A DNA stretch of 64,000 nt from Mycolicibacterium parafortuitum (GTDB lineage Bacteria > Actinomycetota > Actinomycetes > Mycobacteriales > Mycobacteriaceae), in the NCBI RefSeq assembly GCF_010725485.1, contig NZ_AP022598.1, positions 3,348,001-3,412,000 of the forward strand, read 5' to 3'. This document shows, one piece after another, positions 54,249 to 63,817 of this stretch. The stretch's first letter is position 1; every line of letters begins with the position of its first letter. A program made the position numbers and the translations under genes. Under the pieces are notes generated by a model. It searched no databases, was not told where the DNA came from, and worked only from the letters and a program-made list of their open reading frames with translations.

Positions 54249-56189
54249 GTGAGTTCAAACGGCAGTGACTCCGCTAACGGCACCGCCCCCCGGCAAAAGC
54301 TGGAGAAGGTCGTCATCCGGTTCGCCGGTGACTCCGGTGACGGTATGCAGCTGACCGGCGACCGCTTCACCTCAGAAGCCGCGCTGTTCGGCAACGACCT
54401 TGCCACCCAACCGAATTACCCGGCGGAGATCCGGGCGCCCCAGGGCACGCTGCCGGGCGTCTCGTCGTTCCAGATCCAGATCGCCGACTACGACATCCTG
54501 ACCGCAGGCGACCGCCCCGACGTGCTCGTCGCGATGAACCCGGCCGCGCTGAAGGCCAACGTCTCCGACCTGCCCCGCGGCGGCCTGATCATCGCGAACT
54601 CCGACGAGTTCACCAAGCGCAACCTCGCCAAGGTCGGTTACGACTCCAACCCCCTGGAGAGCGACGAACTGTCCGACTACGTCGTGCAGGCGGTGCCGAT
54701 GACGACGCTGACGCTCGGCGCCGTCGAGGAGATCGGCGCGACCAAGAAAGACGGTCAGCGCGCCAAGAACATGTTCGCGCTCGGACTGCTGTCGTGGATG
54801 TACGGCCGCGAGCTCGCGCACAGCGAGGCGTTCATCCGCGAGAAGTTCGCCCGCAAGCCCGACGTCGCCGAGGCCAACGTCCTCGCGTTGAAGGCCGGGT
54901 GGAACTTCGGTGAGACCACCGAGGCGTTCGCGACCACCTACGAGGTCGCGCCGGCGAAGCTCAAGACCGGCGAATACCGGCAGATCTCCGGCAACACCGC
55001 GCTCGCGTACGGCCTCGTCGCCGCCGGTCACCTGTCCAACCTGCAGGTCGTGCTCGGCACCTACCCGATCACGCCCGCGTCGGACATCCTCCACGAGCTG
55101 TCCAAGCACAAGAACTTCAACGTGATGACGTTCCAGGCCGAGGACGAGATCGCCGGTATCGGTGCCGCGATCGGCGCCTCCTACGGCGGCGCGCTCGGGG
55201 TGACCAGCACCTCTGGTCCCGGTATCTCGCTGAAGTCGGAGGCCATCGGCCTGGCCGTGATGACCGAGCTGCCGCTGATCGTCATCGACGTCCAGCGCGG
55301 CGGCCCGTCGACAGGTCTGCCGACCAAGACCGAGCAGGCCGACCTGCTGCAGGCGATGTTCGGCCGCAACGGTGAGTCCCCGGTGGCGCTGCTGGCGCCG
55401 CGCTCGCCGTCGGACTGCTTCGACATCGCGGTCGAGGCCGCGCGGATCGCGATCGACTACCACACGCCGGTGATGATCCTGTCCGACGGCGCGATCGCGA
55501 ACGGCTCGGAGCCGTGGGCCATCCCGGACATCTCGACGTACGAGCCGATCGAGCACACCTTCGCCAAGGAGGGTGAGCCGTTCCAGCCCTACGCGCGCGA
55601 TCCCGAGACGCTGGCCCGTCAGTTCGCCGTCCCCGGCACTCCGGGTCTCGCGCACCGCATCGGCGGCCTGGAGTCGGCCAACGGCTCCGGCAACATCTCC
55701 TATGAGCCGAAGAACCACGACCTGATGGTCCGGCTGCGCCAGGAGAAGATCGGCGGAATCAAGGTCCCCGACCTCGAGGTCGACGATCCGACCGGCGATG
55801 CGGACCTGCTGATGCTCGGCTGGGGCTCCAGCTACGGCCCGATCGGCGAGGCCTGCCGACGCGCCCGGCGCAAGGGCATCAAGGTGGCCCACGCCCAGCT
55901 GCGGCACCTGAACCCGTTCCCGGCCAACCTCGGCGACGTGCTCAACAAGTACGCCAAGGTGGTCGTCCCGGAGATGAACCTCGGCCAGCTCGCGCTGCTG
56001 CTGCGCGGCAGGTACCTGGTCGACGTCCAGTCGGTGACCAAGGTGGAGGGGATGGCGTTCCTGGCCGACGAGGTCGAGGGCATCATCGACTCGGCGCTGG
56101 ACGGAACGCTCGGCGACAAGGAAATCGAGAAGGCCAAGTTCGCCCGGTTGGCCGCGGCCACAGTGGAGAGTGTGGGAGTGAGCGCATGA
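54249..56189 (+). CDS. korA: 2-oxoglutarate:ferredoxin oxidoreductase alpha subunit
   Basis: A 646-residue fused gamma-alpha subunit of the CoA-dependent, ferredoxin-linked 2-oxoglutarate oxidoreductase, which provides a reversible TCA step. The N-terminal gamma domain has VIRFAGDSGDGMQLTGDRF; the alpha domain has GNTALAYGLVAAG, TYPITPASDILHELSKHKNF and LPLIVIDVQRGGPSTGLPTK. The GTG at 54249 follows AGAGGCAGG and gives about the M. tuberculosis KorA length (653 aa). ATGA overlap with korB. The enzyme supports growth under low oxygen and on fatty acids in M. tuberculosis. Confidence 0.96.
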   Translation: MSSNGSDSANGTAPRQKLEKVVIRFAGDSGDGMQLTGDRFTSEAALFGNDLATQPNYPAEIRAPQGTLPGVSSFQIQIADYDILTAGDRPDVLVAMNPAALKANVSDLPRGGLIIANSDEFTKRNLAKVGYDSNPLESDELSDYVVQAVPMTTLTLGAVEEIGATKKDGQRAKNMFALGLLSWMYGRELAHSEAFIREKFARKPDVAEANVLALKAGWNFGETTEAFATTYEVAPAKLKTGEYRQISGNTALAYGLVAAGHLSNLQVVLGTYPITPASDILHELSKHKNFNVMTFQAEDEIAGIGAAIGASYGGALGVTSTSGPGISLKSEAIGLAVMTELPLIVIDVQRGGPSTGLPTKTEQADLLQAMFGRNGESPVALLAPRSPSDCFDIAVEAARIAIDYHTPVMILSDGAIANGSEPWAIPDISTYEPIEHTFAKEGEPFQPYARDPETLARQFAVPGTPGLAHRIGGLESANGSGNISYEPKNHDLMVRLRQEKIGGIKVPDLEVDDPTGDADLLMLGWGSSYGPIGEACRRARRKGIKVAHAQLRHLNPFPANLGDVLNKYAKVVVPEMNLGQLALLLRGRYLVDVQSVTKVEGMAFLADEVEGIIDSALDGTLGDKEIEKAKFARLAAATVESVGVSA

Positions 56190-57268
56190 CTGACCTCGTA
56201 GGCACCGACCTCGGACTGACGCCGGGCGCGCTGACGAAGACCAGCCTGGTGCCCAAGACCGACGTTCCGCAGAAGGGCAAGGATTTCACCAGCGACCAGG
56301 AGGTCCGCTGGTGCCCCGGTTGCGGTGACTACGTCATTCTCAACACCATCCGCAACTTCCTGCCCGAGCTGGGTCTGCGGCGCGAGAACATCGCGTTCGT
56401 CAGCGGCATCGGCTGCTCCAGCCGGTTCCCGTACTACCTGGAGACCTACGGGTTCCACTCGATCCACGGCCGCGCGCCGACCATCGCCACCGGCTTGGCG
56501 CTGGCCCGCGAGGATCTGTCGGTCTGGGTCGTCACCGGTGACGGCGATGCGCTCTCGATCGGCGGCAACCACCTGATCCACGCGCTGCGCCGCAACATCA
56601 ACATCACGATCCTGCTGTTCAACAACCGGATCTACGGTCTGACTAAGGGTCAGTACTCGCCGACCTCGGAGACCGGCAAGGTCACCAAGTCGACCCCGAT
56701 GGGCTCGCTGGACTACCCGTTCAACCCGGTGTCGCTGGCCCTGGGCGCGGAGGCGACGTTCGTCGGCCGTGCGCTGGATTCGGACCGCAAGGGTCTGACC
56801 GAGGTGTTGCGCGGCGCCGCCGAGCACCGCGGGGCGGCGCTGGTCGAGATCATGCAGGACTGCCCGATCTTCAACGACGGCTCCTTCGACGCGCTGCGCA
56901 AAGAGGGCGCCGAGGAGCGGTTGATCAACCTCGCCCACGGTGAGCCGATCACGTTCGGCACCGACGGTGAGTACTGCGTGATCAAGTCCGGCTACGGGCT
57001 GGAGGTCGCCAAGACCGCCGACGTGTCCGCCGCCGACATCGTCGTGCACGACGCGACGCTGGAGGATCCCGCGTACGCGTTCGCGCTGTCGCGGCTGTCG
57101 GAGCAGAACCTCGACCACATGGTCATGGGCATCTTCCGCAAGGTCAGCAAGCCGACCTACGACGACGCGGCGCGTCAGCAGATCGCGTCGGCCCGCGACG
57201 CCAAGGCGCATGACACCGCGGCGCTGCAGGCTCTGCTGCGTGGCAAGGACACCTGGACCGTCGACTGA
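56186..57268 (+). CDS. korB: 2-oxoglutarate:ferredoxin oxidoreductase beta subunit
   Basis: A 360-residue TPP- and 4Fe-4S-binding subunit. The Cys pair VRWCPGCGDYVIL starts the cluster site, with a further Cys in SGIGCSSRFPYYLE. The TPP motif is WVVTGDGDALSIGGNH ending in LLFNNRIYG, and the C-terminal Cys lies in IMQDCPIFNDG. The start overlaps korA by 4 bp, ensuring equimolar subunits. The position and length correspond to M. tuberculosis Rv2454c. Confidence 0.96.
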   Translation: MTDLVGTDLGLTPGALTKTSLVPKTDVPQKGKDFTSDQEVRWCPGCGDYVILNTIRNFLPELGLRRENIAFVSGIGCSSRFPYYLETYGFHSIHGRAPTIATGLALAREDLSVWVVTGDGDALSIGGNHLIHALRRNINITILLFNNRIYGLTKGQYSPTSETGKVTKSTPMGSLDYPFNPVSLALGAEATFVGRALDSDRKGLTEVLRGAAEHRGAALVEIMQDCPIFNDGSFDALRKEGAEERLINLAHGEPITFGTDGEYCVIKSGYGLEVAKTADVSAADIVVHDATLEDPAYAFALSRLSEQNLDHMVMGIFRKVSKPTYDDAARQQIASARDAKAHDTAALQALLRGKDTWTVD

Positions 57269-57312
57269 TCGGACCGCCTGACGGTCGACGACCACTGCGC
57301 TAACGTCGCGGT

Positions 57313-57918
57313 GTGACGTCGTCGCTGTCGTTGGCTGGTGTTGTTCTCGCTGGTGGTGCATCGCGGCGGATGGGCCGCGACAAGGCCACCCTGGTGGTGG
57401 ACGAACCCTCCGGTTCCCCGACCACCATGGTCGAGCGGGTGGTGTCGGTGCTGCGCGCCCGCTGCGATCCGGTGTTCGTGATCGCGGCCCCCGGTCAGGC
57501 GCTTCCCGATCTCGACGCCGTCGTCCTGCGTGACGAGGTTCGCGGAGTGGGCCCACTACTGGCCACCGGGAGGGGACTGCGTGCCGCCGCCGAGGCCGGC
57601 CGCCGGCACGCGTTCGTCAGCGCCGTGGACATGCCCGCGCTGACCCCCGACCTGATCGACACCCTCGCCGCTCCGGCCGAGCGGCTCGACGCGGACGTCG
57701 TGCTGCCATGGGACGGGCGCGATCACTACCTGGCGGGTATCTACCGGACCGCACTGCACGGCGTCGTGTCGGATCTACTCAGGACCGGCGCCCGCAGTAT
57801 GCGCGCGCTGGTCGACTCCGTGGACACCCAGCGGATCGTGCTCCCGGAGCAGCCGGCACTCGCGAACGTCAACACCGCGGAGGACCTGGAGGCCATCCGC
57901 CCGCCCCGATTGGCCTAG
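57313..57918 (+). CDS. mobA: Molybdenum cofactor guanylyltransferase
   Basis: A 201-residue MobA, which attaches GMP to molybdopterin to form the MGD cofactor. The nucleotide-binding signature [14 protein letters not shown] is at the N terminus, [15 protein letters not shown] and [13 protein letters not shown] (metal Asp) follow, then [14 protein letters not shown]. The GTG at 57313 is 44 bp after korB, so it may be co-transcribed. Its product is needed by the FdhF-type enzyme at 25462. Same order as M. tuberculosis Rv2453c. Confidence 0.94.
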   Translation: MTSSLSLAGVVLAGGASRRMGRDKATLVVDEPSGSPTTMVERVVSVLRARCDPVFVIAAPGQALPDLDAVVLRDEVRGVGPLLATGRGLRAAAEAGRRHAFVSAVDMPALTPDLIDTLAAPAERLDADVVLPWDGRDHYLAGIYRTALHGVVSDLLRTGARSMRALVDSVDTQRIVLPEQPALANVNTAEDLEAIRPPRLA

Positions 57919-58675
57919 CAAATTCGCCATTTCCGTCCGCGAGAATTGCCGTTATCTTCAGCAGCATTCTCCGCCAATTGGCTTCCGTATTTCTGCCGTA
58001 ATAAAAGGCGCGATCATCGGCTCGCGCGGCACAGGGTAGCCGGTAGCCATGTCATCGGCCGGCGAGTCCCCGTGTGTACGAAGAGATTTCGCGGACAGAT
58101 TCTCCGAAACAGCGTCTCCTCGCCACCTTTGGTCGCCTTACATTAGGCATCGAAATAGTGGATTCCGTCCAATTTGACACTATCGCGGTCGCGGCCGGTG
58201 GGTCGGCGAGAAATGGGCATCGGCGGCGCGGGGCAGTAGTGGCAGGGTCGGCCATATGCGTTGCCCTGCAGCATCTTTGCTGCTATTGGTGCCGGGGTCG
58301 GCCTCGGCGCACGGGGGCCGGGTCAAACGGCCCGGGAGAGGGAGGCATCCCCCGGGGATCACAGCTCGGAATCCGCGTCAATGCCGAAAGGGCAAGCTTT
58401 TTCGTGCAAACGGCGCGGTGAACAAGTGTTTTGCGGTGGCCCAGCTCACAAAATGCCGGTGATTTGGCTCACTTCTGGTTTGCTCTCGCCCGACCCGACG
58501 TGGTCGGCGAAACCGATCGTTGACCTGCGTGGACGTCGGCACCCCTGCGTCGTGATCAATCCGTTATCTGTCCGCGACCTGTTCCTGACCGAGATGACTT
58601 TGGGTGGATCGGTTTGTACGGTCCATTGGAGCTTCTCAGGGAGCAAATAACTCAAAACCACTAACCAGCGTGTGA
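57919..58675. other. Gene-free, comparatively AT-rich intergenic stretch
   Basis: No convincing gene in about 750 bp. Short open frames on both strands lack ribosome sites, recognisable domains and the usual codon pattern. The base composition is less GC-rich than the flanks, especially 57920-58010 and 58440-58670. It may be a decayed gene or a long regulatory region before rpf. Confidence 0.6.
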
Positions 58676-58681
58676 GTGGAG

Positions 58682-59193
<512 letters not shown>

Positions 59194-59212
59194 CCGCGCC
59201 CCCACTTCGTCG

Positions 59213-59247
59213 AAAGGCGGTGCCGACCACGGTCGGCACCGCCTTTT
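59213..59247 (+). terminator. Strong intrinsic terminator after the first rpf
   Basis: A 16-bp perfect stem AAAGGCGGTGCCGACC with a 2-nt loop (AC) runs into TTTT. It lies 19 bp after the stop and separates the two rpf genes transcriptionally. Confidence 0.92.
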
Positions 59248-59323
59248 CGTCGTCGACCCAATCTCCTCAGAGACCTCTTACGTCAGATAAGCAACTACTA
59301 AAACTTTCATCTCTTCGGTAACA

Positions 59324-59339
59324 GGTGACTTACCTCACT
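59324..59339. promoter_or_regulatory. Candidate CRP (Rv3676-like) site before the second rpf
   Basis: GGTGACTTACCTCACT contains GTGA-N6-TCAC, the core of the mycobacterial CRP consensus TGTGA-N6-TCACA. It is 48 bp upstream of the ATG. M. tuberculosis rpfA is a known CRP target. Confidence 0.5.
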
Positions 59340-59354
59340 CGACAGTTCGGGTAG

Positions 59355-59897
<543 letters not shown>

Positions 59898-59905
59898 CCG
59901 GGCGG

Positions 59906-61072
59906 TCAGCCGACCAGGTCGGCCGGCGTCGGCAGCACGAAGGCCGAGCGGGCTGCGATCCCGGCCAGATGGGACGTGACCACTCGTTCCGGGATCAACG
60001 CCGTCGCCCGGCTTGCCAGTCCGCCGAGCGCGGCCGGGCGAAGGTTCACCACCCGCCCGATCAACTCCGCCTCCCGCACCAGCCGCCGGACCCTGCGCTT
60101 GCGGTACGCGCCGAACCGGGAGAACGCCGTCTCGAGATCGGGCGCCAGGTCCACGAACCGGGCCAGGATCGCCGCGTCCTCGAGGGCCTGGCAGCCGCCC
60201 TGGCCGAGATGCGGCCGCATCGGGTGGGCCGCATCGCCGATCAGCACCGCCCGGCCTCGCGACCAGTGGGTCGCCTGGGCGCGGTCGTACAGATCGTTCC
60301 GCAATAGATCGGCCGGATCCGTGGCCGCGACCAACTGGGGAATCGGATCGGCCCAGCCGGCGAGTTTGGCCGTCAGATAAGCGTGCTCGCCGCCCGGAGC
60401 GGCCGACCCCTCCGGTGTGCGCTCCGTCGCGAACCAGTAGGTGTGGCTCGTGCCCAACGGCACATGGCCCACCTGGGTGCCCGGTGCCAGCGTTTCGCCG
60501 CCCAGGTCGGGGTCCAGCGGGCACGCCGCGACGCCGCGCCACGCGGTGTAGCCGACATAGCGGGTGCGCAGCGGCCCGTTCAGCGTGCGGGCGACAACGG
60601 AGTTGACGCCGTCCGCGCCGACCACCGCATCGGCCTCGCGGACCTGGCCGTCGGACAGCGTGATCCGTGCCGACGACATGGCCGCGGTCACCGCGGCCAC
60701 CGCCACGCCCGCGTGCACCGAGCCGGCCGGGAGTGCGTCCCGCAGGATGTCGGTCAGTGTCGACCGGCGGACCACCACGAGCGGCTCGCCGAGGGCGTCG
60801 ACGATGCGCTGCGCCGAGGGGCGGCGCACCCAGGTGCCGTCGCGCCAGCGGATCGCGCCTGCGGTGACCCGTCCGCCGGCCTCGCGCACGGCGTCGCCGA
60901 GCCCGATCGCATCGAGCGCGGCCAGCGCGTTGGGCCACAGGCTGATACCCGACCCCGAACCGACCTCGGCACGTTGTTCGATCACCGAGACCTGATGGCC
61001 CGCGCGCCGCAACGCGATGGCGGCGGACAATCCGGCGATGCCGGCGCCGATCACCGAGATGTGCGCTGACAT
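59906..61072 (-). CDS. FAD-dependent monooxygenase (aromatic hydroxylase type)
   Basis: A 388-residue class A flavoprotein monooxygenase. The dinucleotide motif ISVIGAGIAGLSAAIALRRAG is at the N terminus, the DG motif is VVGADGVNSVVART, and the GD motif is RAVLIGDAAHPMRPHLGQGG. The ATG at 61072 fits. It converges with the second rpf (8 bp gap) and diverges from the dmm-like operon. It may hydroxylate an aromatic or similar compound using NAD(P)H and oxygen; the substrate is unknown. Confidence 0.9.
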   Translation of the reverse strand: MSAHISVIGAGIAGLSAAIALRRAGHQVSVIEQRAEVGSGSGISLWPNALAALDAIGLGDAVREAGGRVTAGAIRWRDGTWVRRPSAQRIVDALGEPLVVVRRSTLTDILRDALPAGSVHAGVAVAAVTAAMSSARITLSDGQVREADAVVGADGVNSVVARTLNGPLRTRYVGYTAWRGVAACPLDPDLGGETLAPGTQVGHVPLGTSHTYWFATERTPEGSAAPGGEHAYLTAKLAGWADPIPQLVAATDPADLLRNDLYDRAQATHWSRGRAVLIGDAAHPMRPHLGQGGCQALEDAAILARFVDLAPDLETAFSRFGAYRKRRVRRLVREAELIGRVVNLRPAALGGLASRATALIPERVVTSHLAGIAARSAFVLPTPADLVG

Positions 61073-61198
61073 GCCGCGACCCTATCGGGGCAGGCGTCAA
61101 CTGGACGAGACAGCACAGTCACATTGCCGAAACGCGAGGCTGGTTTCCTGAAGGGCAACCCTGTCAACCTGTGGTGTACCGAAAGGTGTCATTGACTT

Positions 61199-61738
61199 AT
61201 GAGACCTGCTCTCGAGCTCACAAGCGTGCCGCCGTGGGCCGTGACCGCGACCCGACCCCGCGCCGACACGTCCGGACGGTACTGGACCGTCATCGCCTTC
61301 GGCGCCGGCGGCGACGAGGTGGTCCGTGACTGGAGCGACGAGATCTACGCCGCCGGGCGCGAATCCGGGTTGAGGATCCACCGGGTCGACGAGCACGACG
61401 CGGACGCGGCGTGCGCTGCGCTGGTCGCCGACGTGGCCGGCGCCCGTGTCGGTTGGCGGCTGATGCTCGCCGGGCCGGCGAACGCCTGTCTACGGGTGCG
61501 CGCCACGGCACTCGACCTCGGCATCGCCGACGACGAGATCGTCGTCGCGTCCACCGAGGTCGGACTGCGCACCGTGCAGTGCGTGCACTGCCGCGCCGTC
61601 ACATCGTTGCGGGCCGAACTGGAGGACGTCGTGCCGTGCGTGGGCTGCGGTCGCAATCTCGTTGTGTACTACCACGTCTCACGGCGGCAGGGTGCGCACC
61701 TCGGCTTCATGATCGATGCCGAAGAGGTGGCGTCGTGA
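61199..61738 (+). CDS. DmmA-like dimethylamine monooxygenase subunit
   Basis: A 179-residue protein matching my memory of the actinobacterial DmmA-family subunits. The N-terminal part is an alpha/beta domain; the C-terminal part has a four-Cys knuckle, VQCVHCRAVT and VVPCVGCGRNLVVYYH, suitable for zinc or iron-sulfur. It is the first gene of a three-gene coupled operon with a reductase and a DUF3445 heme protein, the composition of dimethylamine monooxygenase (heme-dependent oxidative N-demethylase). GAAAGG lies 14 bp before the ATG. Confidence 0.72.
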   Translation: MRPALELTSVPPWAVTATRPRADTSGRYWTVIAFGAGGDEVVRDWSDEIYAAGRESGLRIHRVDEHDADAACAALVADVAGARVGWRLMLAGPANACLRVRATALDLGIADDEIVVASTEVGLRTVQCVHCRAVTSLRAELEDVVPCVGCGRNLVVYYHVSRRQGAHLGFMIDAEEVAS

Positions 61739-62697
61739 CCGCGCTGAAGCTCACCGTGGCCGCGGTCGACGATTCGATCGACGGCATCCGCACCCTGACG
61801 CTGACCCACGTCGACGGCGCCCCGCTGCCGTCGTTCACCCCGGGCAGCCACATCGTCGTCGAGTGCGAGACGACCGGCCGGCCGGCCAACGCCTATTCGC
61901 TGACCGGGGACGGGGTCGCCCCGGAGCACTACGTGATCTCGGTGCTACGCCGGGCGGACCAGCCCGTGGGTGCGGTCAGCGGATCGCAATGGATCCACGA
62001 CGAACTCGCGGTCGGGGACACCCTGATCGCGCGTCCGCCGCGCAGTGCGTTCGCACCGGTCCTGCGCGCGCGCCGACATCTGTTGGTGGCGGCCGGGATC
62101 GGCATCACCCCGATGGTGTCGCACCTGCGCAGCGCGAAGCTGTGGGGCCGCGACGTCCGGCTGTACTACATCCACCGGCCGGGGCGTGACGCCTACGTCG
62201 ACACGATCCGCGAACTGACCGAGTATGCGTCGATCCACACCCGGCGCGCACCGTTCGCCACCGAGATCTCGGCCGCCCTCGCCGCCCAACCTCTCGGCGC
62301 CCATCTCTACATCTGCGGACCACCCGCGTTCATCGAGTTCGTCGGCGTCACCGCCACGGCGCTGGGCTGGCCGGCGAGTCGAATCCACGTCGAGCACTTC
62401 GGTTCCGACGCCCTCGATCCCGGCGAGCCGTTCTCCGTCCAGGTGCGCTCGACCGGGGAGAGGTTCACCGTCGAACCCGGTGTCTCACTGCTGGAGGCGT
62501 TGGAGCGGCGCGGATTCGACATCCCGAACCTGTGCCGCCGAGGCGTGTGCGGTGAATGCCGGATCCCGGTGGCCGGCGGCGCCGCGATCACGCACCGCGA
62601 CCTGTATCTGACCGACGACGACAAGAGGGCGGGGGACTCGCTGATGGCGTGTGTGTCGCGTGGCTGCACCGACCAGACCCTGGAGGTGGCGCTGTGA
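61735..62697 (+). CDS. PDR-type ferredoxin reductase, electron-transfer subunit of the N-demethylase
   Basis: A 320-residue phthalate-dioxygenase-reductase-type protein: FMN domain with ANAYSLTGDG, NAD domain with LLVAAGIGITPMVSHLRSAK and LYICGPPAFIEF, and C-terminal 2Fe-2S domain with CRRGVCGECRIPV and a last Cys in SLMACVSRGC. It passes electrons from NAD(P)H to the DUF3445 oxygenase. The GTG at 61735 overlaps the DmmA-like stop (GTGA); the longer upstream frame lies within that gene. Confidence 0.9.
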   Translation: MTALKLTVAAVDDSIDGIRTLTLTHVDGAPLPSFTPGSHIVVECETTGRPANAYSLTGDGVAPEHYVISVLRRADQPVGAVSGSQWIHDELAVGDTLIARPPRSAFAPVLRARRHLLVAAGIGITPMVSHLRSAKLWGRDVRLYYIHRPGRDAYVDTIRELTEYASIHTRRAPFATEISAALAAQPLGAHLYICGPPAFIEFVGVTATALGWPASRIHVEHFGSDALDPGEPFSVQVRSTGERFTVEPGVSLLEALERRGFDIPNLCRRGVCGECRIPVAGGAAITHRDLYLTDDDKRAGDSLMACVSRGCTDQTLEVAL

Positions 62698-63671
62698 TCT
62701 CGGCACCGGACCTGATCGAGACGTTCCCGTTCCCGTTCGCGGCGGACACCTACCGCTATACCACCAATGTCGAGCCCGCCGGCTCGACGGTGACCACCCC
62801 GGCGGGACGCTGGGGCGAGCGGGTTGTGGACATCGACAGCGAATACGAGGCCGAACTCGCCGAGCGCGCAGAGATTCTCGCCGCCGACCCGACCCGGTAT
62901 GCGGTGCTGCCGCATATGAGGACGGCGTGCTGGGACGCGATGATGACCCTGATGCGGGAGATGGCCACCGCCTACCCGGACACGATGTCGCTGCAGCGCA
63001 ACGGGGCCGGCTGGCGATGGCGCAACGACCGTCTCGGCATCACCCAGGATTTCGTGTTGGGTGACGAGTCGACCCTGCCCGCCGAACCGCTGGCCTACAT
63101 CGGCGGCCAAGTCCAGGAGGACATCGTGCTGCTCGACCAGCGCGACGGCGATCTGTTCGGCGACGCCGGGGTGGTGACCTTCGCGGCCGACTGGTCGTTC
63201 GGGTTCGACGTGGGGATGACCTTTCTGGAGATCCACGGTCCGGTCCCGCGGCTGCGGCAGACCGGCGTGATCACCCGTGCCCGCGAGTTCCTGATGCGGC
63301 TGCAGCCCGGCGAGACCTACCGGCGTACCAACTGGACGCTGACCATCGACCGGCGCCTCGACGTGTCGACCGAGCGCTATCACGAGTGGGGTCCCGACCG
63401 CACCCTGATTCAGTCCGTCTCCGACGAGGAGTTCGGGCGCCGGGTGCACCTTCGGGTCGAGGTGCAGCACCTGATCCGGCTGCCCGAGTCGGGATCGATC
63501 TGCTTCCTGATCCGCACCTACCTGCTGCCGCTCGCCGATCTGGCGGCCTATGAGCCGTGGCGCGTGCGCGCCGCGGCGGTGCTCGCCGACCTGCCCGACG
63601 ACATGGCCGATTACAAGGGCATCATCGCCTACCGCGACCGCGCGGTCGCCTGGCTTCAGAACGCGGACTGA
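62694..63671 (+). CDS. Heme-dependent oxidative N-demethylase catalytic subunit (DUF3445)
   Basis: A 325-residue DUF3445 protein, the heme-binding catalytic subunit that oxidatively demethylates a secondary amine, dimethylamine in the characterised systems. Conserved parts are VVDIDSEYEAELAERAEIL, ITQDFVLGDES, VTFAADWSFGFDVGMTFLEIH, the YRRTNWTLTIDRRLD block and HLRVEVQHLIRLPESG. The GTG overlaps the reductase stop. The enzyme would release formaldehyde and methylamine, making nitrogen available. No assimilation gene for methylamine lies next to it. Confidence 0.85.
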   Translation: MISAPDLIETFPFPFAADTYRYTTNVEPAGSTVTTPAGRWGERVVDIDSEYEAELAERAEILAADPTRYAVLPHMRTACWDAMMTLMREMATAYPDTMSLQRNGAGWRWRNDRLGITQDFVLGDESTLPAEPLAYIGGQVQEDIVLLDQRDGDLFGDAGVVTFAADWSFGFDVGMTFLEIHGPVPRLRQTGVITRAREFLMRLQPGETYRRTNWTLTIDRRLDVSTERYHEWGPDRTLIQSVSDEEFGRRVHLRVEVQHLIRLPESGSICFLIRTYLLPLADLAAYEPWRVRAAAVLADLPDDMADYKGIIAYRDRAVAWLQNAD

Positions 63672-63676
63672 ATCCC

Positions 63677-63743
63677 GCACCGAATGTACGGTTTCTGATC
63701 GGATTCGAACACGAACCCGACAGAAACCGTGCATTCGGCGTGC
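63677..63743. repeat. Imperfect inverted repeat after the N-demethylase operon
   Basis: The arms GCACCGAATGTACGG-TTTCTG and CAGAAA-CCGTGCATTCGG-CGTGC pair over about 21 nt with a few mismatches around a 23-nt loop. It stands directly before the strong terminator at 63767. Confidence 0.7.
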
Positions 63744-63766
63744 GATCCGACCCTGACCGTTTGACA

Positions 63767-63804
63767 CGAAATCGCCCGGATCCATTCGGATCCGGGCGAT
63801 TTCG
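63767..63804. terminator. Bidirectional terminator between the convergent units
   Basis: A perfect 17-bp stem CGAAATCGCCCGGATCC with loop ATTC; the A/T at the stem base gives a short U-tract on both strands. It separates the dmm-like operon and the last gene. Confidence 0.85.
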
Positions 63805-63817
63805 TCGTTTGGCGTGA

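Noticed and set aside
58261..58650. 129-residue plus-strand open frame between mobA and rpf
   Set aside because: No ribosome site, atypical composition, no domain, and strong overlap with several equally poor frames on both strands.
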